Below are positions 46,491-57,859 of a stretch of DNA of 64,000 nucleotides, piece after piece. Numbering within the stretch: position 1 is the stretch's first letter; each line of letters opens with the position of its first letter. Origin of the DNA: Epiperipatus broadwayi (taxonomy: Eukaryota > Onychophora > Udeonychophora > Euonychophora > Peripatidae); NCBI GenBank assembly GCA_028023455.1, contig JAQFVV010012398.1:11397160-11461159 (forward strand). The letters run 5' to 3'. The notes under the pieces are model-generated. The model worked only from the letters and a program-made list of their open reading frames with translations, had not been told where the DNA came from and made no database searches. A program made the translations under genes and the position numbers.

Positions 46491-48049
46491 AATATAGGTT
46501 TTAATTTGTTTGCAAATATTGGAAAAATATATTGAGTTATTTTTTTCATGTTAGTTATAAAATAGCCTATTTATTAAATAAAAAGAAGGTTTACAATCTG
46601 AAAATATCATGTGACGAATTCTGAGACATAATAATATAAATGTAGATTTTTTTTAATTCGGCATAGATGCAAAGACAAAACAACAAAACAATAAGGGATT
46701 AGCATCTAGGATTTAAATGAATATTTTACTTTTCAAAATATAAAAAAAGACTTTTAAGGTTTTTATCCTTGAAGAAATTAAATTATTTTTAATTAGTGTG
46801 TTTCATTACAATTTTTTTAAAGTAAAAAAATAGTTTTGTAAAAAAAAAATCAATTCATCAAGATTTAATGCAATAATTTGTGAGATCACATATGATTGGA
46901 TAGAATATTGATATTAGGGTTGTGGGCAGTAGAATTCAGTAGTGATCAGTTCGGCAGTCAAGCATGGCTTTGAAATCTGATGTGAAATTAATATCATTCT
47001 TAGTTAAAAAAAGAAATAGTTTTTGCTAATGTATATAATAATATAGATTTTATAAGAACCATCCTGCTAAGCTCTTGCTAAAGGCTAGACATGACTGATC
47101 CAACCATGTAACCAATCTCATTAAAGCAAATGTAAAAGATAAAATATCCATGAGACAAACTTTCAACAAGTTCTTATGTATTGATCTATTTAAAATCATG
47201 GCTGTTTCAACTTACATTAACCTGCTATGAAAATAATTATTAAATTGGAAACATGTAGCTACAAATGAAAAAGTTAAATGGATTAATATTGCAATGAAAG
47301 TAATTGTTAAACAAAAAATGTGGAGTTACAAAGAAAAGGAGAAAAAAAATGATACAAATAGATGAAAATAACCATTAATAAAATTATTTTAAAAAAAGTG
47401 GAGCCAAGAGATTGACTAAGCTACAACTTTCCAGATTTACAATAATGATGTCAACTAGGCAGCTACAAATGAAGGATTAAAAGAAGAAAAAATCTATAAT
47501 GAAATAGGGTATTGTAATATGTACACATTTATATTTACATGAAAAAATTACAAACAAATCAAGTCATATGTCATATGACCTAATTTAATAAGCTTGTATT
47601 TATAAATGTTATATTCTGCCAAGTTTGTTAAGAGCTTATTTTGCGATCTCTATATATAACATTTATATTTATACATGTTTTTTTTTTTTTTATAGGGAAT
47701 TAAAATTGAAAATATTGATCAGTTTTTTTTTTTTTTTTTGATACTATTAAAAAGTTGTTGTTTTTTTTAGTATGGGAACATCTTCATTTTCAAAAGAAAA
47801 AGGGGGGAAAGGTTCAAATTCAAATTATTTTCTTTATTGTGGAATAATTTTTAGCGTTTGATTATTGCAAAAACTTACTTAGATTAAATGTTAATTAAGC
47901 AGAATCATAAGGGAATAATATTTGTTTGTGTTATATGAATTATGTGTATTGCATAGATTGGTGCTGCTCAATATGTATTAACTTGGGGTTTATTATATTA
48001 CCATTTTCTAAAAAAATTTTTAAAATCATCACTGACAGTATTCTGTTAA
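46491..48049. other. AT-rich sequence
   Basis: No gene recognised. The 46.9-47.5 kb part is slightly less AT-rich and unclassified. Long T runs at about 47680 and 47731. A tatag acceptor-like site at 47695 followed by GAATTAAAATTG was considered as an exon and rejected. Confidence 0.35.
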
Positions 48050-48163
48050 ATGGACAGTCCATAAAGTAGTCACATCATCAATTTCTTTCATTTTTTTTTC
48101 CCCCATTATCTTCATTGACCGGCTCTTCAATTCCATGTAACTTTTCCTATCTTTTATATCATC

Positions 48164-49531
48164 TCACAATGTCAGTCTGTTCCATCTTTTTTTTTTACTT
48201 TCACTTACCATTCCCTCCAAAACATCTTGCATTAAACTATATTTTTTTCTTAATATATGTCCAATCCAGTTTCTCTTTCTAATTTCCTTAATCAATCTTC
48301 TTTTGTTATTTACTTTTTTCAAAACTTCTTCATTTGTTATTTTACACATCCAACTGTTTTTTTTTCCTCTATTCTTCTCCATGTCCACATCTCAAAGGTT
48401 CCAATCTATTCCTTATTTTATTACTCATTGTCCACATTTCACAACCATACATTAGTACACTGCAGATATAGCATTGAATTAATTTTTTTATTAATTGTCT
48501 CTTCAAAAGTCCACAAAATATTTTTTTTCTCTTAATAAATGACTCTTTTGTCAATGCTATTCTTTTTTTGACTTCATCTTCACTTCTTCCATTCTCTCTC
48601 AACCAACTGCCCAAATATCTAAATTCCTTTATCTGTTGAACCACAATTGTCACAGATTTCAATTTCCATTGTTTTTGCATTTCTTCCTATTCATAAACAC
48701 ACTCTTCTAAGTACTAATCTTCATTCCATATTCAATACATTTTTCTTCCAATTTATTCAACATATTCCAAGGATATTTTTCATTCTTAACTATAAGAGCC
48801 ATATCATCTGAAAATCTTATACATTTTATTATGCTATCTCCAACATTTTCTCCTCCATAGTCTAAATAATTATTTAACATGTCTTCTAAATAAATATTAA
48901 AAAGAACAGGTGACTTATTGCATCTTTGCCTAATTCCATTTTCTATCTTCACTTCATCAGTCTCATTATTCCCCAATTAAATTCTTATCCTATGTCCTGT
49001 ATACATATTCCAAATCAATCTTTTCTCTTTCCAAAAGACTCCTTTGTTTTAAGATGTGCATAAGTTTGTTCCAGACTACTTTATCAAATGTTTTTCCAAA
49101 TCCGCAAAACATATACCACTTCCAGTATGTTTTTCAATATATCTCTCTGCAATTGCTTTATCAACACCAATAGCATCTTTTTTACTTTTCCCTCTCTGAA
49201 AACCAAACTGTTATTCTCCAATATAATACTCTACCTTCCCATAAATCCTTTGAATCAAAATCCTCAATAAAACTTTAGAAGCATGAGATAAATTTATTGT
49301 TCTGTACTCTTCACATTTAACAGGTTTTTTTTTTTTAGCAATTGCAATCATTTTAATCCTTAAAAAAACTTCAGGCCAAACTGCATTGTTATATATCAAA
49401 TTGTAAAGCCCAACTATTTCCTTCATAGTAAATTCTTCCATTTCTTTCAAAAATTTTATAGGTATTGCAGCAAATTCAACAGCCTTACTAGTCTTCATGT
49501 GTCTAATTGGCTTTATTACTTTATCTGGCAT
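48164..49531 (-). pseudogene. RTE-like reverse transcriptase and C-terminal region, broken
   Basis: Blocks in order: KPIRHMKTSKAVEFAAIPIK and EEYRTINLSHASKVLLRILI (49211-49531); IENGIRQRCNKSPVLFNIYL and the active-site IRFSDDMALIV (48707-48976; DD retained, with Ser in place of the usual Ala); FRYLGSWLREN and VLMYGCEMWTM (48369-48680); ITNEEVLKKVNNKRRLIKEI and NWIGHILRKKYSL (48164-48388). Frames are separated by stops or shifts. This is the normal domain order of RTE-like enzymes, which copy the element RNA at the nicked target. Confidence 0.75.
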
Positions 49532-50238
49532 TATGTTTATACCTTTATCTCCTTTAATATTTTCTTCATTTTCAAATGCATAATTAATTAAATTCTCTTC
49601 TGAATAGACATTGAAGATATTCTTTTCATCATTTTAATATATCATTGCTATCAGTTAATATTTTTTTCATTCTTATCTACAATCTCACTTGCTACCAATG
49701 TCTTTTTCTCCGACATTTCTATTAAATACTAGATCATATCTTTTCACCGGCTAAAGCATTTTATCTCACTACATTTTTACTCCAACCTTTTTTTTTTTTT
49801 CGCTAAATCTGTTTCTCTTCTTAACTCATTATTAATTTTTCTGTATGTACTTGGCCTTTGTCATTATTTACATTCTTCTATCTTCTCCGTACTTTCATCT
49901 TTTCCAATATACCTTCAGTTATCTCAGATCTTTTAGCTTTTCTTTCCTAAATAATATTTATTTCATTTTTTGCTATTTTTAAGAATCCTTCTCTAATTCT
50001 ACACCAACATTTATCAGGATAATTAATATATTCCTCGTCTTTAACCATTCTTTTTATTTCATTTTGATATATTCAATCAAATTTTCCTTTTTACATTTTT
50101 CTCAATTTATTCAAATCTCATATTATATATATTTTTCCCTTTTTTTTCAATCAACTTTAATTTAGCCATAACCAGATTATGATCTGAGTTTATATCAATA
50201 CCAGGCAAAGCATGCAAACTCTTAAAAGCATTCTTATA

Positions 50239-51024
50239 TCAGTCCTGAATCAATATACAATCGATTTGATAACATTCTCTATCACCTGGAGCTTTCCATG
50301 TATACAATCTTCTTATATGGTTTTTAAAACAAGTGTTTGCAATCACAAACCCATTTTCCTTACAAAATTGTACAAGGCAGCTACTTCTTTCATTTCTCTT
50401 TCCAATACCATAATTTCCAACAATTTTCCCATTTTTACCTTTCCCCACAACAGCATTCCAATCATCTAATAGCAATATATATACTTTTTTTTTTTCGTGT
50501 TAGATAATTTCCTTTATCTTCTCGTATATTTCATCAGTTTCAATATCATAATGACTAGTAGTCTGCATATAAACTTGCACGATTATCAAATCCCTAGCAT
50601 TTACATTTATTCTCATTATCATCAGCCTATCATAAATACAATCAAGATTTGCCACACTTTTCTAAATTCCCTCCCAACAGCAATACCACTTCAATTTATT
50701 GATTTATCACCACTTGAATAAAATAATTTTACATCTCCACTACTTACTTTCCCACATTTCTTCCACATCACTTTGTTTAATCCTATTACATCGATATTAT
50801 TTATACACAACTCTTTTTTTTTTCAAATTTTCCAATTTCCCAGCTCTTCTTAAAGATCTAATATTCCATGTGCCAATTCTCAATGTGTCTTTTCTCAATG
50901 AATGAAGTTTATGAGAATTTTGCAGTTTTACAACCTGAGTAACCTCATGTCTACTTTTGCCGGGCAAGGCACCAAAGCCATTCTTAGCTAAGATTTTAAC
51001 ACCAAACATTCCTGTAGAACTCAT
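50239..51024 (-). pseudogene. RTE-like apurinic endonuclease, broken
   Basis: The start carries RIGTWNIRSLRRAGKLENL (about 50805-50890), the conserved opening of apurinic-type endonucleases in non-LTR elements. The later part reads LDDWNAVVGKGKNGKIVGNY with GIGKRNERSSCLVQFCKENG and LYTWKAPGDRECYQIDCILI (50239-50475), containing the GDxN-equivalent DWNA, TW and QID blocks near the catalytic residues. The middle (50480-50795) is frameshifted. This enzyme would nick the target DNA. Here it is dead. Confidence 0.75.
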
Positions 51025-51363
51025 AATAAAACAAGGGAATTATAAGACAATGTAGTTTCCCCATTTCTTTTGCCCAGCACTAGCCTCCACAACAGGTTAA
51101 TGCTCTAGCTGAATATCAAAAAAATGAACATATATCTACTGCTTTCTCCTCACTGTTGTCACCTATAATGATCTTCCACTGACTGGAAGAATGCTGTTGC
51201 TGACCCAGCACCCAGTGGGTGTTGACATTTAATGGCAGGCAACACTCTCCATTACATATCCATTGTCATAGGAATTGTGGCATTTTATAGAAGTAAACAT
51301 GCCATTGTCTCCTTCATCACTTTCTGATAGTTAAATTTTTTCCCATTATCAGTAACTTCTTAT

Positions 51364-51567
51364 TTACAATACTTTGCTTATTCTATGTCCATCTTCATAT
51401 CCGAAGGCCATTCCCCTATTTGCAACCTGGGAACAATCAGTCTGGGGTGAGACCCATGTCCTGCTATCCAATCCAGATTCTTTAAATATTACAGGTTTTT
51501 TTTTCATTTCTTTCGTCTGATGTCCATTATTTTCTGACTTACCTGTATATGTGACTGATTTTATCAT
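51364..51567 (-). other. 67-codon open frame upstream of the RTE-like LINE
   Basis: Reads on the same strand as the LINE, balanced in composition (DSRTWVSPQTDCSQVANRGM, AFGYEDGHRISKVL). It could be part of a longer element leader or of another repeat. No motif recognised. Confidence 0.25.
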
Positions 51568-52132
51568 CGACTTATCCTTTAAAGGATTTGTAAGTTATCC
51601 TTTAATAATAGAATAAATCAAATGTGTATATTTTATTTTGTTCTGTCTCTAGGATTCTTGCAATCCCAAATCATATATGTGTGTGGACATCCAGATGAGT
51701 ATAGAATTATTTAGATTCTGCAAAGATGAAGACCACCTTTAAAATCCGCATATTTAATTTTATTTGTATATTCTAGGTCTTATGATATCTGATGCCAGCA
51801 TTGATATAATGCTTCAAACATTTTTGATATAGGATTATTTTTATAATTATTTTTAGAATTCATACATGTGCATGCATATGAAATATTGATGAATGCATTA
51901 TATTGTGCCTTAAATTTGACACTGGTTATATCAAAAGTGTCCAGTCTGTTGTCCTTGGGCCACATACAACCCAGGATGGTTATGAATAAAACCCAGTAAA
52001 ATTATTTAAAACATTGAGATTTTTTTGTGTGATTTCTCAGTGTGGCTACAATAAAAATATCACACCCTCATATACAATGCCAAACATTGTCATTGCTTTT
52101 ATTTTACACTTTTTTTATTTTTATAATATATA
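51568..52132. other. Non-coding sequence with a possible hAT end
   Basis: 'aaaagtgtccagtctgttgt' followed by 'cttgggccacatacaaccca' (about 51930-51975) resembles a terminal sequence common to hAT (Charlie-like) elements. No transposase seen. Otherwise unclassified. Confidence 0.3.
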
Positions 52133-52558
52133 TGCAAAAATCATAAAACAATACAATACTAGATTAAATTTCAAAAATTTTACCAAAATCCATTCACAAC
52201 CATGGTTGCATCTACTACAAATAGACCTTCTCAAGTTAAAATCAAACTATAAGAAATAACAAATATATACACACAATCAAACCTTCCCATAATTCATTTC
52301 AAACTCCACCTTCCCTTAATATCAAAAGAAATCTTCATAAGATTGATAGCCTCAGAATCAAGAAGATTTGATATTAAGGGAAGGTGGAGTTTGAAATGAA
52401 TTATGGGATGGTTTGATTGTGTGTATATATTTGTTATTTCTTATAGTTTGATTTTCACTTGAGAAGGCCTATTTGTAGTAGATGAAACCATGGTTGTGAA
52501 AGGATTTTGTTAAAATTTTTGAATTTAATCTATTATTGTATTGTTTTATGGTTTTGCA
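52133..52558. repeat. Foldback family A, intact copy (426 bp)
   Basis: Left arm 52133-52324 ('tgcaaaaatcataaaacaat' to 'ccaccttcccttaatatcaa') and right arm 52368-52558 ('ttgatattaagggaaggtgg' to 'gttttatggttttgca') are nearly perfect mirrors around a 43-nt loop. The loop 'aaatcttcataagattgata' and flanking text match the 13.7 kb copy. Non-coding; a transcript would form a 190-bp duplex. Confidence 0.9.
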
Positions 52559-52918
52559 TTTTTATTTTTGCTAGTATAGTGTTAGGGAGGTTTGGTTTTA
52601 TATATATTGTGCCTATCATCACAGTCATTTTAAATGGAACTTAAAATATGGCTAGTTTTACAAAAAATTAAATTTATATTACTTTATATTATTTTATATT
52701 GATTTTATAAGTAGAGTAGGTTTAAAGTCACTAGATAGGAAGTTTACAAAGAGATTTTCAATATTTTAAAGTTATTTTAGTGGAATTTAAATAATAAATG
52801 CAATATAATATATATCATTTAAAAGATAAAATTAATTTATGTTTATTATATTTAACTGATATAATAATAAAACAATAATTTAATTCCAGGATTAAATATT
52901 ATATAATGTATTTAATGT
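52559..52918. other. AT-rich sequence
   Basis: Nothing recognised. Confidence 0.35.
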
Positions 52919-53225
52919 GTGTTATAGGTACTGGTGGCAATAGTGCACTGCCACTGCTAGAGATGTCATTTCTGCTTAAACATGCAGAAATATCCACAGT
53001 AGGGGCCCAAAAGCAGCAATGCTTGTTCCAGCCACTAGGTGGCACTGTTCACCATGCGTAAGCACAGGAACATTCCACCAGCTAGCTGGCACCAAAGCTG
53101 CCCGCTTGGTGCCGCTGGTTGCCATGCGTAAGCCCATTTAACTTACGTCCTCGGCTACCAGAAACTACCAAGATTCTAGCCCACTACGCGGCGCTGTACT
53201 GCGCTCTCTAACCGCAATATTATTG
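52919..53225. repeat. GC-rich island, probably a repeat fragment
   Basis: About 300 bp near 50% GC in otherwise AT-rich DNA. It contains two copies of 'ccatgcgtaagc' (about 53053 and 53113), a palindrome 'ccagctagctgg' and a CTCF-like site. No coding frame. It resembles the GC-rich edge of an LTR. Confidence 0.4.
53032..53046 (+). promoter_or_regulatory. CTCF-like motif
   Basis: The 15 bases ccactaggtggcact fit the animal CTCF core pattern CCASYAGRKGGCRSY at every position. A weaker relative, ccactacgcggcgct, lies at about 53185. Binding is not shown; a short motif can occur by chance. Confidence 0.35.
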
Positions 53226-54160
53226 TAAGGTTAATGTCTACGCACATATTACTTAAAAGATAGGGTATAATATAAAGGTGTCTATAATGTACAAGCCACA
53301 TCTATTTAAATCTGCTTTGTTTATTAATATTGTTACATGCAATTTCATCTTGTCATAAATCCATGTATTTTACATTCATTGTTTTTAAAAATCGATCTTT
53401 TTTTTTTTAATTATTTTTTCTAAAAATGATTTTTTTAAAAAAATCAAAATATGACCACGACTATTTGAATTTGCTTCGACAACTTAACATTCTAATTTCA
53501 CCTGATAAATCGATGTATTATTAAATTAATTTCTTTTTTAGAATCGATCTTTTTTTTTAAAGATTATTTTCTCTAAAAATAATTAAAAAAAAAGTAATCT
53601 TTACAACACTCTAGTCATTAATCAAAATAAATAATAGTTTATTAGTTGATATTGTGAAATTGGTAAATATTCAAGTGTCTCTGTTGGTTCATATATATTA
53701 AAGTTTGTCTATTTAGAAATTCATTTATAGATTCTTTAAACCATCTAGCTAGTCGCAAACATTCTATTAAAAAATATGCAGAGATTATAACCAGTAAATA
53801 AATTCAAATATAATTATTATTAATTCTTTTAAGTTTGCCATTGTTTTCTGTTTGATCACAATCCCGTAAGTTAATAATTGTTGAAATCTATTGAAAAATG
53901 CTATAATACATCGTAATGAGATTTCTAGAGATATCATTCAACTATAATTTCAAGTCACTACGAATCCTTTATGAACTGTCATTTTAGTAATAGTTATTAG
54001 AATTTGTTATAATCATAATCTAAGATTGATCGTATAATATCAGAGGGAAAAAAGAATGAACTTTACTTATGTAGACTGCTGGAAGTGATGAAGAGAGAAA
54101 TATGCGATCAATTAATGAAGCTGAGAAATTGTCAACAATACAATCTATCATCATCAACCA
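53226..54160. other. AT-rich sequence
   Basis: No gene recognised. Repeated 'aaaatcgatctttttttttt'-like blocks at about 53387 and 53541 suggest a small local duplication. Confidence 0.4.
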
Positions 54161-54164
54161 TTAT

Positions 54165-55270
54165 CAATCCACTGCAGGATGAAGGTCTCCAAGTTTAATC
54201 CATCTTCTCCGATCTTTAGCTTCTCTTCTCCACATCACCCCTGCACACTTTCTTATTTCATCCATCCATCTCACATGTGGTCTCTTTCTGGGTCTTTTAC
54301 AATCTCTTGGAATCCAGTTTAAAATTTCAATTGTCTGTCTATTATCATCTCTTCTAGCGATATGTCCAGCCCAACTCCACTTCAATCGTTTAATTTTTTT
54401 GATGAGGTCAGTAACACCTTTTTGTTCTCTTACCTATACATTGCGTTTTCGATCTCTTCTTGTTACTCCCAACATACATCTCTCCATACTCCTTTGAGTT
54501 GTCTGAAGTCTCTGTATTGCTCTTCTATTAAGTGTCCAAGTCTCAGATCCATAAGTAAGAACTGGTAAAACACATTTGTTAAAAACCTTCCGTTTCAAAC
54601 ACATAGGCATATTTCCTTTTAGTATCAAGTTATTTCTACCAAAAGCACTCCAACCAAGTTTAATTCTATGATTAATTTCCTCCATTATGTTTCCTTCTGT
54701 ATTAATAATCTGACCAAGGTATTTGTAACTGTTAACTTCTTCTAATTCATCATAATCAATCTTTATTTTCATATTTTGAGCAAATTGATTAAACATTACT
54801 TTAGTCTTTTTAACATTTATCTTTAGTCCTACTTTTCTACTTTCATCTTATAACTCCTGCAACATTTCCTGCAGCTCCGAAACATTATTTGCAAAAACAA
54901 CTACATCATCTGCAAAATCTAAATGACTTAAATAATCTCCATTTACTTTCACTCCTTTATTTTCCATTTTAATCCACAAAATACTTCTTGCAGCACTGCT
55001 GTAAAAAGTTTTGGAGATATGGAGTCACCCTGTCTCAATGTTGACTTTACTAGTATCATTATGTAATCTAATTGTTGCTGAAATATTTTTTAAAATATGA
55101 CAATATCCTGGATCTATACCCTGATGATCCAATCCTTTAATCACTGAAAAAATGTTTATAGAATGAAGTGTTTTTTCATAACCTACAACTTCTCTCAATA
55201 TCTGGATATGATCTACTGTACTAAAACCATTTTTAAATCCAGCTTGTTCGCTTGGTTGGTGGAAATACAA
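54165..55270 (-). pseudogene. RTE-like reverse transcriptase and C-terminal part, copy A
   Basis: RT piece: FHQPSEQAGFKNGFSTVDHI, then GIDPGYCHILKNISATIRLH (55025-55270). The active-site block lies in another frame near 54905-54925 (DFADDVVVFANN-like). C-terminal piece: NSYKYLGQIINTEGN, GYGSETWT-type motif YGSETWTLNRRAI and RSMERCMLGVTRRDRK (54434-54796), then KWSWAGHIARRDDNRQTIEI and WIPRDCKRPRKRPHVRWMDE (54164-54385). The domain order is normal for RTE-like elements. Frames are disrupted, so it is not active. Confidence 0.8.
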
Positions 55271-56289
55271 TATTCTCTGTAGAGGAGTTGTAATTATCGT
55301 GGTAAAAATTTTGTTAAATGAAAGTTTGCTATAAATGAGTTGTAATTACTTTGATAAAGATTTTGTATAAAACTGGTAAAAGATTGAAAATCTGTATTTT
55401 CTAATACTTCCTTCTGTGGTAATATTTTTTTTATTACTTTTTCAAAATATCAGTATTATTAACAAATTTTCCCAATCATTTGATACATCCTTTATCATTT
55501 AGACATTTAATATATAATTTTGCTAATATTTTTTTTATTTTTTCATCTCATTCTAAGATATCACTTATTATTCCATCATTTTAAGGAGTCTTTCATTTCT
55601 TCATAGATATCATGGGCAATTCAGAAGATTTAGTAACTGTAATAGATATTTTGTTTTTTTGGTTTTATTATTACATAATTCTTTATAAATGTCTTTCTCA
55701 CATTCCATCATGTCTGTCATCTTTCTTTTTAGTAATAGTTCTATTTTTTTTTCTTTTTATTGTTGAAACATCTTTCTTTCAAATAACAATCTGTTTTCCA
55801 CTTTTGAGATTTTTATTTTCTTTCATAGATTTTCTTGCCAATTCAAAATTATCTTGTAATTAATTTTTTTTTTTTGCTATTTTACAAAACTGTAAATACT
55901 CAATTTCTTTAATGGATTATTTTTAAAAATTTTCATATTTTTTATTTTTTAATACATTATTTTATCTCAGTACAAAATTATTGATCAATTGTTGCTTTTT
56001 TATACCAGCTATTTTTTTTGCAGTTCTTAATAGTATACCAGTTATCTTCATATTAATTTTATTCATTTCGGAACAATGTTTAAAATCTGCTAATATTTTA
56101 AAACAATTTTACAAGTTCCAATTCACATTCATTAAATTGTTTTATAAGATGAAAATATTAACAATTGCTAATACTATGTTGCATAATATTTTTTTCTCTA
56201 GATTTATATTAACATGTAACTGACATCTTACTAACTAATAATCACTGCCTATGTTCTGTCTATTAAAAATATTACAGTCTTGAAATACA

Positions 56290-56830
56290 TATTTTTTCAT
56301 TAGTCAAAATATAATTCAATTCTGCTGCACCTTCATATGGATGCTTCCATGTCAATTTCTACACCCTCTATCATATCTATCAAAATAACCAAATTTACCC
56401 TTAGCACTTTCATCTTAGAGACATATACCAATTTTAGCATTAAAGTTTTTAAGATATTGTTTAGTCTAATTAAAAGAATTTTGTACATTCATATAAAAAT
56501 TCTCTATTTTTTTCATCACAATGAAAAGTTGTTGAAGAATGAAACTGATTTATCTGCATTTGTTATTTTGCATTAAGTTGAAAAATTAATATTACCAAAC
56601 CACCTGATATAGCACTAAAATCCACAATGTTATTCTTTTACTTTTTATTTAAAAAGAATTTCATTTCACTTATGCTTTCAATATTTGTTTCTTTGTTGTA
56701 AAATATGTATCTACTTTTTAAATCAATAGACTTTTTTTCATTTAACTTCATAAAGTTTAAAAATATGTAGTTTAATTTTAATCTGTTCTTCCAATCTGTG
56801 CAATCTTTTATTGCTTTAAAATAATCCAAA
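56290..56830 (-). pseudogene. RTE-like endonuclease remnant, copy A
   Basis: The opening segment (SIDLKSRYIFYNKETNI at about 56690-56740) aligns with TIDLKSGNILYYKGKNI of copy C. The final block (HPYEGAAELNYILTN, about 56300-56345) aligns with the PNEGTAELDYILTN block of copy C. The middle is decayed. Confidence 0.65.
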
Positions 56831-56945
56831 GTAATTAAAGGTCATCACTAAATGGTGGCCTAGGTCCATAATCAGGGGATTCTTAATATAGTTCCCCCTT
56901 AGGGTGCTAACTTCTGCCTTGGCTGGAAACTTTACAATTTCTTGT

Positions 56946-57859
56946 AAATAAGAGCCATAAATTAGTTTTGTTTATCAGGATTGTAAATATCTATAAAAAA
57001 GCTTGCTCACAAACATCTTCAAAAAAACTTAACTAATATTTCAATTAGAACTATCGGGCAACTGAAAAGAAAGATTATTAAATTCAGAGGTAAGCTTATA
57101 CAGTTTGTTTACTATATAAATAATTATTTAATAATAACAGTTGCAATGACAGGAATATATAACAGTATATTAGACCATTAAGTACTATTGAATAACATAA
57201 TTTAAATTTACACAGTACAAATTCCAAAATGCACTTAAATTAAAAACAGTCACATTATCAGTTCATCACTGAGTCTCTGTTATTAAAATATGCCCCTTCT
57301 ATTTTCCATTTGCATTATCTATGTGTTTAGATCTTAAAAAACATATTGTCATAATTTGATTTAAATAATATAAGAATCATTGGCAGTGAACAGAATGAAA
57401 GGAATTGGAAAATAAAAATAGTATGATTTATTAATAATATCTCAATAACTAATTGAAAATTCAACAATATTCAATTAAAAGCAATTTCAATTATATGAAA
57501 AAAAATTATATTAAATTATTTTTTTACAGTTCATTTAATTATTTAATATACTGCTATTCTAAAATTTTCTTTTTTGAAGAGGATACTTTGCACCAAAATG
57601 CATTTAACTTATTAAGTATGTGCTTCTATCAACAATAGCTGTTGGAAAACAAGTTAGTATATATTTTTAAATATATATGTTTTTTTAATCATGTTTCTAC
57701 AAATTCTATTTTTCAAACTTAAATAAGAAAATATATTTTTAAACATTTAAAATAAAATAAACAATTTTGACAATTTTCTTTTTTATAATTAATAACATAA
57801 TGAGTGTCTATACTTTACAATTGTTAATATATTCATTTTATAAAACAATTTAATGAACG
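56946..57859. other. Spacer between inverted LINE copies
   Basis: AT-rich. No gene or repeat recognised. Confidence 0.4.

Larger units (their letters stand above)
48050..51330 (-). mobile_element. Decayed RTE-like LINE, first family
   Basis: Read right to left: a leader (about 51330-51025, with 'ggcaacactctccattacat' and 'ccagcacccagtgggtgttg' on the + strand), an endonuclease start (51024-50797), an endonuclease end (50475-50239), reverse transcriptase (49531-48707) and a C-terminal region (48680-48050). The single long polyprotein is broken by many frameshifts. It is nearly full length in extent. The conserved openings (GTWNIRSL) and the final WIGHILR motif are typical of RTE/BovB-type elements. 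Confidence 0.75.
54165..56945 (-). mobile_element. RTE-like LINE, second family, copy A
   Basis: Extends from the 5' leader (56945, homologous to 60705-60830) through endonuclease (56829-56290), linker (56200-55700), reverse transcriptase (55500-54880) and C-terminal region (54796-54165). Broken by stops throughout. It forms an inverted pair with copy B. Confidence 0.8.

Noticed and set aside
47691-47730. Possible next exon (tatag acceptor followed by a phase-compatible GAATTAAAATTG... frame)
   Set aside because: It runs straight into a long T tract, has no proper donor at exon scale and only about eight codons look coil-like.
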